Source: Litorivita sp050633545 (GTDB taxonomy: Bacteria > Pseudomonadota > Alphaproteobacteria > Rhodobacterales > Rhodobacteraceae). From it: DNA of 64,000 nt. Location of the stretch: assembly GCA_050633545.1 (NCBI GenBank), contig JBOEGS010000001.1, positions 248,001 to 312,000 on the forward strand, given 5' to 3'. The notes under the pieces are model-generated. The model was not told where the DNA came from and ran no database searches. It was given only the letters and a program-made list of their open reading frames with translations. The translations under genes were made by a program, and so were the position numbers. Shown here one piece after another: positions 58,204 to 64,000 of this stretch; the first letter of the stretch is position 1, and every line of letters begins with the position of its first letter.

Positions 58204-58396
58204 CAACCAAGCGCGAATAATTTCGCACAGCACAGATGCGCAGGGCGCAGCGCGGTTTGATCTCGCGCAGGGACGGCGCGCGAAGCCCCGTGTATAATCG
58301 CCCCATTCAAAGACCATCTGCAGCAACGCCCCTGCCCCGACGGGCCAAGGACCAGCGCGGCTGTGCCCCTATATTCACAAGCCAAGGAGCCGTATT

Positions 58397-59062
58397 ATGA
58401 CCCTCTCCAAACTTGCCTCTCGCGCTGTGATTGCCCTGCTATGCGCCGCCGCCCCTGCGCAGGCCATCACATTGCATTTCGACCGTGACCAGATCACCCT
58501 GACCGAAGACGATATCCACAACGACGTGGTCAGCACGGGGCGTATCGCGCTCAATGGCGGCGATGATTATGTGATCGACGGGACCGACGGGCTTTATGTC
58601 GATGTGTTCTTCGATGGCTTCGCCCTTACCGCCGAAGGCGCGGGGCTTGGATCGCTGCATATCACTTTGGAGAGCACGCAGACCCTGCGCATCCAGTTTC
58701 AATATACGCTCGAGCTGCGCGGCAGCGGCGACCAGTTTCCCACCGAGGTCAGCGACGATTACGAAGACCTGTGGAGCAATCAGGATTTCATCGACGATGA
58801 TCTTGATTTCGGCACGGGCAGCGGCGCGCTCACGGGGTTTCGCCTGCATATCGACCCGCTGGTGATGACCTCCTACGGTCCGGTCAGCGGCGAGGGCTAC
58901 CCCGAATTCACCGCCACCCATATCACCGTGGGCGTGGATTATGACGACTTCACCCTGCCCGAGGTTCCCTTGCCCGCAGCGGGGGGATTGCTGCTTTGTG
59001 CGCTGGCCGGATTTGGCGCGCTGCGGCGGCGGCCATCAGACGCGGGATCAGCGCCCTCATAG
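58397..59062 (+). CDS. VPLPA-CTERM secreted protein, copy C
   Basis: 221 residues. Sec signal MTLSKLASRAVIALLCAAAP ends near AQA. The acidic beta-rich body (many Asp/Glu, few Lys) has no known domain. The C-terminus is EVPLPAAGGLLL, a hydrophobic helix and RRRPSDAGSAPS; the tail beyond the arginines is longer than usual. Probably sorted by an exosortase to the surface. It has AAGGAG before the ATG. Divergent from groES. Function unknown. Confidence 0.72.
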   Translation: MTLSKLASRAVIALLCAAAPAQAITLHFDRDQITLTEDDIHNDVVSTGRIALNGGDDYVIDGTDGLYVDVFFDGFALTAEGAGLGSLHITLESTQTLRIQFQYTLELRGSGDQFPTEVSDDYEDLWSNQDFIDDDLDFGTGSGALTGFRLHIDPLVMTSYGPVSGEGYPEFTATHITVGVDYDDFTLPEVPLPAAGGLLLCALAGFGALRRRPSDAGSAPS

Positions 59063-59256
59063 CCGCGCGGCCCGCCAAATCGCCCGCGCGCGCCATTGGC
59101 AAGGTGGCGGTGCATTCGGGAATGAGCGCGCGCGCGGGGCTGATTGCCGCCTATGGTGCCGCGCGACTTTCTGGCGGGTGACAAGGCGGATTTCGCACCC
59201 TATAAGGCGGCGAAATCATTCAAAAGCCTTTGTCAAATAACCCCCGAGGATCCGAC

Positions 59257-60177
59257 ATGACCACACTCGTTTTTGGCCACAAATCCCCCGACACCGATTC
59301 CACCGGCTCGCCGCTCATCTGGGCGTGGTATCTGAGCGAGGTGCGCGGCACCCCCGCCGAGGCGCGCCTTTTGGGCGAGCCGAACACCGAAGCGGCGTTT
59401 ATGCTTGAAAAATGGGGTTTCGAGAAACCCGCCATCATCGCGGACGTCACCGCCGAGGATGACGTTGTCATCGTCGACACCAACAACCCCGCAGAATTGC
59501 CCGCCTCGATCAATGACGCAAATATCGTGCAAATCATCGACCATCACAAATTGGTCGGCGGTCTGGAAACACGCGGCCCGATCGACATCACGATCAAACC
59601 TTTGGCCTGCACCGCGACGATCATGCACAACCTGATGGGCGAGAACGCGTCGAAAATGCCCGACAACATCAAAGGCGCGATGCTGTCGTGCATTTTGTCG
59701 GACACATTGGAATTCCGCAGCCCGACCACCACCGACCAAGACAAGGAACTGGCGCAGCAACTGGCCGGTGAATTGAACCTCGATCTGTCCGCCTATGCGT
59801 CGGAAATGTTCGAAGCCAAATCCGACGTCTCGGCCTTTTCCGATGCCGAACTGATCCGCATGGACAGCAAGGAATTTGGCGTCGACGGTTTGAAATTCCG
59901 CGTCTCGGTTTTGGAAACCACCGCACCCAAAATCGTTCTGGACCGCAAGGCGAGCCTTTTGAACTCGATGGTCGATGTGGCCAAGGAAGACGGCGTCGAT
60001 CACGTTTTGCTCTTCGTTGTGGATATCCTCAACGAGGAAGCCACGCTGTTTGTGCAAAACGATGTGGTCAAAGCCGTGGCCGAGAAAAGCTTTGGTGCCA
60101 CCGTCACGGGCGACGCCGTTGTCTTGCCCGGCATCATGAGCCGCAAAAAGCAGATCATTCCGAACCTCAAGGTCTGA
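59257..60177 (+). CDS. ppaC: Manganese-dependent inorganic pyrophosphatase
   Basis: 306 residues, DHH family II pyrophosphatase. Metal-site motifs FGHKSPDTDS (6-15), VDTNNPAE, IIDHHKL with Asp95-His96-His97, and the C-terminal SRKKQIIP with the substrate-binding lysine/arginine residues. It hydrolyses PPi in the cytoplasm. ATG 59257 was chosen by homology; nine codons more are open upstream. Ends before a strong terminator. Confidence 0.94.
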   Translation: MTTLVFGHKSPDTDSTGSPLIWAWYLSEVRGTPAEARLLGEPNTEAAFMLEKWGFEKPAIIADVTAEDDVVIVDTNNPAELPASINDANIVQIIDHHKLVGGLETRGPIDITIKPLACTATIMHNLMGENASKMPDNIKGAMLSCILSDTLEFRSPTTTDQDKELAQQLAGELNLDLSAYASEMFEAKSDVSAFSDAELIRMDSKEFGVDGLKFRVSVLETTAPKIVLDRKASLLNSMVDVAKEDGVDHVLLFVVDILNEEATLFVQNDVVKAVAEKSFGATVTGDAVVLPGIMSRKKQIIPNLKV

Positions 60178-60203
60178 TCCTCTGCGTCGATTACGTTGAA
60201 TAC

Positions 60204-60235
60204 AAAGGCCCGCCCATACGACGGCGGGCCTTTTT
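60204..60235 (+). terminator. ppaC terminator
   Basis: AAAGGCCCGCC (60204-60214) pairs with GGCGGGCCTTT (60223-60233), then TT. Confidence 0.85.
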
Positions 60236-60253
60236 CGTTTGAAAGGCACGGCC

Positions 60254-60730
60254 ATGATACGTCCTGATTTCTTGCGCGAAATGCGCCGCGGCGAAGAGGC
60301 CGAGGTGACGGCACTGCTGACCCAAGCCTTTGGCGGCAAGGACGAGGCGCGATTGGTCGAAGCCTTGCGCAAATCGCGCACCATCGCAGGCGAGATGGCG
60401 CTGCCGTCCAAAGACGGGATCGTCGGTTACCTCGCTCTGTCGGCGATGGCGGCGCCCAAAGGCTGGCTTTGCCTCGCGCCGGTGGCGATCCGCCCTGATA
60501 TGCAAGGGCTCGGGCACGGGCGGCGCATGGTGGGGATGATCACCGAATGGGCGCGATTGTCCGGCCATACGCTCGTGGTTCTGGGCGATCCGGCGTTCTA
60601 TACCCGCTGCGGTTTCGCCCCGATCGCCGAGGGGTTCACCTCGCCTTACCCGATCGAGCACACGATGACCGCAGGCCCCGCCAAAGCCGCCGCCTGTGCG
60701 CTTGCCTACCCCAAAGCCTTCGACGGATAA
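60254..60730 (+). CDS. GNAT-family N-acetyltransferase (YhbS-like), copy 2
   Basis: 158 residues. GNAT core with GIVGYLALSAMA, LAPVAIRPDMQGLGHGRRMVG as acetyl-CoA loop, and LGDPAFYTRCGFAPI. Belongs to the YhbS-like group as does the gene at 55368, though the two are diverged. It follows the ppaC terminator, so it needs its own promoter; AAAGG stands before the ATG. Substrate unknown. Confidence 0.84.
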   Translation: MIRPDFLREMRRGEEAEVTALLTQAFGGKDEARLVEALRKSRTIAGEMALPSKDGIVGYLALSAMAAPKGWLCLAPVAIRPDMQGLGHGRRMVGMITEWARLSGHTLVVLGDPAFYTRCGFAPIAEGFTSPYPIEHTMTAGPAKAAACALAYPKAFDG

Positions 60731-60808
60731 GCCGGTGCTTCGGGCTTTCCCTTTGGGGCGCAATGGCCTACCTCTTTGGCAACTTCTGCCAACCCCCAAA
60801 GGCCCGCT

Positions 60809-61684
60809 ATGACCCAGATTATCCAATCGCTCTCCGACATTTCCGCCCCCTATGATGCGCTCTTCGTCGATCTTTGGGGCTGCGTGCATGACGGGGTGCG
60901 CGCGATCCCTTCGGCGGTGGCGGCCTTGCAAACCTATCGCAAAAGCGGCGGCACGGTGGTTTTGGTCACCAACTCGCCCAAACCGCGCAAGGGCGTGGCG
61001 GTGCAACTGGGCAAATTCGGCGTGGCCGAAGACGCATGGGACGTGATCGCCACCTCCGGCGACAGCGCCCGCGCGGCGATGTTTCGCGGGGCCGTGGGAT
61101 CGAAGGTGCATTTCATGGGCGAATGGGCGCGTGATGCGGAATTTTTCGAACCGATGAGCGTGATCGAAGACCCCGTCGAGATCAAAATCGTTCCGCTGGA
61201 CGAGGCCGAAGGCATCGTCTGCTGCGGCCCTGACGATCCGATGGCCGATCCCGATGTGAACCGCGCGGCGTTTTTATATGCCAAACAAAAGGGGCTCAAG
61301 CTGCTCTGCGCCAACCCCGATATCGTCGTCGACCGCGGCGAGACGCGCGAATGGTGCGCGGGAGCTTTGGCGCGGCTCTATACCGAGATGGGCGGCGAGA
61401 GCCTTTATTTCGGCAAACCGCATCCGCCAATCTATGATCTGGCGCGCCGCCGCCTCGCCAGCCTTGGCCGCGATGTGCCCACAGAGCGGATTTTGGCCAT
61501 CGGCGACGGGCTGCACACCGACATTGCGGGGGCTATGGGCGAGGATATCGATTCTCTTTTCATCTCCGGCGGTCTGGCCGCGCGCGAGACGAAAACCGCC
61601 CAGCACCCCGACGAGCAAGCCCTAACCGCCTATCTTGAAAAGGAAAACGCCTCTCCGAGCTTCACCATCGGGCAGCTACGTTAG
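60809..61684 (+). CDS. HAD-IIA family hydrolase, TIGR01459 type
   Basis: 291 residues. The first HAD motif is DLWGCVHDG, where the usual second Asp is Trp as in all TIGR01459 members; motif II is VTNSPKPR, and the last motif GDGLHTDIAGA carries the metal-binding Asp residues. A class IIA cap lies between. Substrates are unknown; relatives are nucleotide or sugar phosphatases. ATG 60809 is chosen by homology. Confidence 0.88.
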   Translation: MTQIIQSLSDISAPYDALFVDLWGCVHDGVRAIPSAVAALQTYRKSGGTVVLVTNSPKPRKGVAVQLGKFGVAEDAWDVIATSGDSARAAMFRGAVGSKVHFMGEWARDAEFFEPMSVIEDPVEIKIVPLDEAEGIVCCGPDDPMADPDVNRAAFLYAKQKGLKLLCANPDIVVDRGETREWCAGALARLYTEMGGESLYFGKPHPPIYDLARRRLASLGRDVPTERILAIGDGLHTDIAGAMGEDIDSLFISGGLAARETKTAQHPDEQALTAYLEKENASPSFTIGQLR

Positions 61685-61738
61685 TCCAAATAGGGGGTTG
61701 ATTTTCTGCACCTGCAAAGTAATAAAGTTTCATGAACA

Positions 61739-61752
61739 GCCGCTCATGCGGC
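61739..61752. other. Small hairpin upstream of the MaoC gene
   Basis: GCCGC-TCAT-GCGGC, 35 bases before the MaoC-family start. It may be part of the 5' leader; too short to be a terminator by itself. Confidence 0.3.
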
Positions 61753-61786
61753 GAATTATTACCTCGCGGACCAGACGGAGGGCCTA

Positions 61787-62230
61787 ATGTTGGACAATAT
61801 GCCCCGCGGCACAATCTGTATCGAAGACATCGAAATGGGGATGACCCGCCATTTGCGCAAAGAGGTCACCGACCGCGATATCGAGCTGTTTGCCGAGGTT
61901 TCCACCGATCACAACCCCGTGCACCTCGACGATGCCTATGCCCAAGACACAATCTTTGAAGGGCGCATTGCCCACGGGATGCTGACCGCCGGCCTGATCT
62001 CTGCGGTGATTGGCGAACAATTGCCCGGTCACGGCACGATCTACATGGGCCAGACGCTCAAATTCCTCGGCCCCGTGCGCCCTGGTGATGTGGTCTATGC
62101 CGAGGTCAAGGTCATCGGCGTCGATTATGCCAAGCGCCGCGTGCAGCTGGATTGCATCTGCGAAGTCGACGGCAAAAAGGTTCTGGCCGGCGAGGCCACG
62201 GTTCTGGCGCCCTCGCGCAAATTCGACTGA
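61787..62230 (+). CDS. MaoC-family (R)-specific enoyl-CoA hydratase
   Basis: 147 residues, a single hotdog domain. The hydratase-2 motif with catalytic Asp and His is clear: STDHNPVHLDDAYAQDTIF then GRIAHGML. GTIYMGQTLKFLGPVRPGD follows, the family's substrate loop. PhaJ-like enzymes hydrate trans-2-enoyl-CoA to (R)-3-hydroxyacyl-CoA for PHA or fatty-acid routes; the true substrate is not clear. Single gene. Confidence 0.88.
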   Translation: MLDNMPRGTICIEDIEMGMTRHLRKEVTDRDIELFAEVSTDHNPVHLDDAYAQDTIFEGRIAHGMLTAGLISAVIGEQLPGHGTIYMGQTLKFLGPVRPGDVVYAEVKVIGVDYAKRRVQLDCICEVDGKKVLAGEATVLAPSRKFD

Positions 62231-62293
62231 CTCTGGCGCATGGCGGCGCGCCCTCTTGCGCCGCCCTCCCCTGCCCGCCCGAGGGCAGGTTTG

Positions 62294-62360
62294 CACCCTA
62301 TCGCTTCGCTACCTGAGGGCTTGTTCGTGCCCTAACGCTTCGCTGCTTGAGGGCTTGCGC
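62294..62360. repeat. Two-copy imperfect direct repeat between MaoC gene and ribF
   Basis: Units of about 33 bases starting at 62294 and 62328 share CCCTA-x-CGCTTCGCT and TGAGGGCTTG. Each can pair CCCT with AGGG. It sits just upstream of ribF; role unknown, and no FMN-riboswitch consensus is seen. Confidence 0.5.
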
Positions 62361-62389
62361 GCGCCGCTTTCGGGCGCTAACCCTGCCCC

Positions 62390-63328
62390 ATGCGCATCAT
62401 CCGAGACTATCACTTCGTATCCGAAACCGACCGCGGCGCCTCTGCCGCGATTGGCAATTTCGACGGCGTCCATCTGGGCCACCAATCGGTCATCGACATT
62501 GCCCGCCGCGAGGGCGGCAAAATCGGCGCGCCCTTGGGGGTGATGACCTTCGAGCCGCATCCACGCCAATATTTTGCCCCTGACGCGCCTGCTTTTCGGT
62601 TAATGGGCCGCGCGGCGCGGGCGCACCGGCTAGAAAAACTCGGGGTCGAGCGGCTTTATGAGCTGAATTTCAACGCCGCCCTTTCGGCGCTCAGCCCCGA
62701 AGATTTTGCCCGCAAGGTGATCCACGAGGGGCTGGGCCTGCGCCATGTGGTGGTCGGGGCCGATTTTTGCTTTGGCAAGGGCCGCGCCGGAAATGTCGAG
62801 GATCTTCAAGCCTTTGGCGCGAAACTGGGCTTTGGCGTCAGCATTGCCGAATTGCTCGAAGGCCATACGGGCGAGGTCTCTTCGACCGCGATCCGCACCG
62901 CGCTGAGCGACGGGCGTCCGCGCGACGCGGCGGCGATGCTGGGCCACTGGCACCGCATCGAGGGCAAAGTCGTCGGCGGCGAGCAGCGCGGGCGCGAGCT
63001 TGGCTATCCCACCGCCAACATGAATATCACCGGATTGCACCAACCCAAATTCGGCGTTTATGCGGTTCTGGTCGATGTGCTCGAAGGCCCCCATAAGGGC
63101 ACCTATCACGGCGCGGCCTCGCTTGGCGTGCGGCCGATGTTTGACGGCGAAATCCCGAACCTTGAAACCTATATCTTTGATTTCAAAGGCGATCTTTACG
63201 GCACCCCGCTCTCGGTCGGGCTTGTCGATTTCCTGCGGCCCGAATTGAAGTTCGACGGGCTGGAGGCGCTGATCAAACAGATGGACGCGGATTGCCGTGA
63301 GGCGCAGCAGATTTTGGACGCGCTATGA
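62390..63328 (+). CDS. ribF: Bifunctional riboflavin kinase/FAD synthetase
   Basis: 312 residues. The FMN adenylyltransferase half has GNFDGVHLGHQ, the family's GADFCFGKGRAGN and SSTAIRTAL; the kinase half has GKVVGGEQRGRELGYPTANM and the catalytic segment NLETYIFDFKGDLYG. It makes FMN then FAD. Its TGA overlaps the next ATG as ATGA. The GC-rich 160-base gap before it contains a short direct repeat. Confidence 0.95.
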   Translation: MRIIRDYHFVSETDRGASAAIGNFDGVHLGHQSVIDIARREGGKIGAPLGVMTFEPHPRQYFAPDAPAFRLMGRAARAHRLEKLGVERLYELNFNAALSALSPEDFARKVIHEGLGLRHVVVGADFCFGKGRAGNVEDLQAFGAKLGFGVSIAELLEGHTGEVSSTAIRTALSDGRPRDAAAMLGHWHRIEGKVVGGEQRGRELGYPTANMNITGLHQPKFGVYAVLVDVLEGPHKGTYHGAASLGVRPMFDGEIPNLETYIFDFKGDLYGTPLSVGLVDFLRPELKFDGLEALIKQMDADCREAQQILDAL

Positions 63329-63795
63329 GCGAGCCGATCGACCGCTCCGGTTTGCGCCCGAAGTTTTGGGAGACCGTGCGCCCCGACCGGATGACGCAAA
63401 AGGAGTGGGAGGCGCTGTGTGACGGCTGCGGCAAATGCTGCCTCAACAAGCTCGAAGACGAGGACACGGGCGAGGTCGCCCTGACCCGTATCGCCTGCCG
63501 GCTTCTGGACGATGCCAGCTGCCATTGCAGCCAATATGACATCCGCCATCAATTCGTCCCCGAATGTATCGTGCTCTCGCCCAAGAACCTTGATCAACAT
63601 GCCTACTGGATGCCGCAAACCTGCGCTTACCGTTTGATTTGGCAAGGAAAACCCCTGTTCGATTGGCATCCGTTGATCACCGGCGATCCCGAAAGCACCC
63701 ACCGCGCGGGCGTGTCGATGCGGGGCCGCACCCTGCCCGAATTCGAGGTCCATGAGGACGATTGGGAAGACCATATCATTGAGGAGCCGATCTGA
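63325..63795 (+). CDS. YcgN/UPF0260 cysteine-cluster protein
   Basis: 156 residues. Conserved cysteines are in CDGCGKCCLNKLED, IACRLLD, SCHCSQYDIR and ECIVL, the pattern of the UPF0260 (YkgJ-like zinc or Fe-S) family. QTCAYRLIWQGKPLFDWHPL is another hallmark. Function unknown. Overlaps ribF by ATGA and shares one base with the next gene's start (TGATG). Confidence 0.9.
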   Translation: MSEPIDRSGLRPKFWETVRPDRMTQKEWEALCDGCGKCCLNKLEDEDTGEVALTRIACRLLDDASCHCSQYDIRHQFVPECIVLSPKNLDQHAYWMPQTCAYRLIWQGKPLFDWHPLITGDPESTHRAGVSMRGRTLPEFEVHEDDWEDHIIEEPI

Positions 63796-64000
63796 TGTTT
63801 TTTGCCTCTGACAACGCAGGCCCCGTGCACCCGTCGGTTATGGAGGCTTTGGCCGCTGGCAACGCCGGATATGCCCCCTCTTACGGCGCCGATCAGACCA
63901 TGGCCGAGGTCACGGCGCGGCTGCGCGAGCTCTTCGAAGCCCCCGAGGCGGCGGTCTATCTGGTGCCCACGGGAACGGCGGCAAACGCCTTGGCTCTGGC
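63795..64000 (+). CDS. Low-specificity L-threonine aldolase, N-terminal part (cut by window edge)
   Basis: 68 residues visible. FASDNAGPVHPSVMEALAAGN, GYAPSYGAD, and VYLVPTGTAANALAL match beta-eliminating lyases of the threonine aldolase (LtaE) type, which use PLP to cleave L-threonine and related beta-hydroxy amino acids. The PLP lysine is beyond the window. ATG 63795 overlaps the UPF0260 stop, so it is the third gene of the ribF operon. Confidence 0.85.
   Translation, partial: MFFASDNAGPVHPSVMEALAAGNAGYAPSYGADQTMAEVTARLRELFEAPEAAVYLVPTGTAANALAL

Overview
The window looks like chromosome of a GC-rich alphaproteobacterium of the Rhodobacterales (Rhodobacteraceae/Roseobacter group); I cannot name the genus. 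The pointers are family-level: DUF6455, DUF1150, DUF1467, DUF167, DUF465 and YcgN small proteins, VPLPA-CTERM secreted proteins, a Hint-domain protein of the roseobacter type, a sat-cysC fusion, a CtrA-type TTAA-N7-TTAA box, an FNR box and a CIRCE element. No rRNA, tRNA, CRISPR, prophage or insertion sequence was recognised. Dense packing with many ATGA stop/start overlaps points to core chromosome, not a mobile island.

Region 1 (1-17.3 kb) is nitrogen assimilation. It opens with the N-terminus of a BapA-like adhesin (minus strand, cut by the window edge). A NitT/TauT-type ABC transporter (1361-4039, plus) runs tail to tail into a long minus-strand nitrate cluster. In transcription order the cluster is nasT, nasS, a leader with an ANTAR-type hairpin and an intrinsic terminator, then nrtA, nrtB, a fused NrtC-NrtD ATPase, a stand-alone NirB-like FAD reductase, nasA, a TrpD2-like protein and cysG. 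NasS would sense nitrate/nitrite and release NasT, which would let polymerase read through the leader terminator. No siroheme nitrite reductase gene is present in the window.

Region 2 (17-31 kb) is mixed: a PagL-like lipid A deacylase, a DUF4405 membrane protein, three tandem DUF6455 four-cysteine proteins behind a perfect FNR box, a lipoprotein M48 protease, a nitroreductase with an EI24 membrane protein, methylmalonyl-CoA epimerase, a response regulator, a DUF1501/DUF1800 pair and a hemerythrin.

Region 3 (29.6-55 kb) is mainly housekeeping: aspS and carB (divergent), tdk, a 2-hydroxyacid dehydrogenase with csaA and proC, ubiK, the lgt-midA-pgeF operon, an Lrp regulator divergent from trxB, sat-cysC, small heat-shock protein, and purE-purK. 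Between these lie a Hint protein that lacks the usual nucleophile cysteine and a VPLPA-CTERM protein made of three phage-tail-collar (Mdp) domains. An orphan phnM follows purK.

Region 4 (55-64 kb) holds groES-groEL with a readable promoter and CIRCE operator, two GNAT acetyltransferases, a third VPLPA-CTERM protein, Mn-dependent pyrophosphatase, a TIGR01459 HAD phosphatase, a MaoC dehydratase, ribF, a YcgN cysteine-cluster protein and the start of an L-threonine aldolase.
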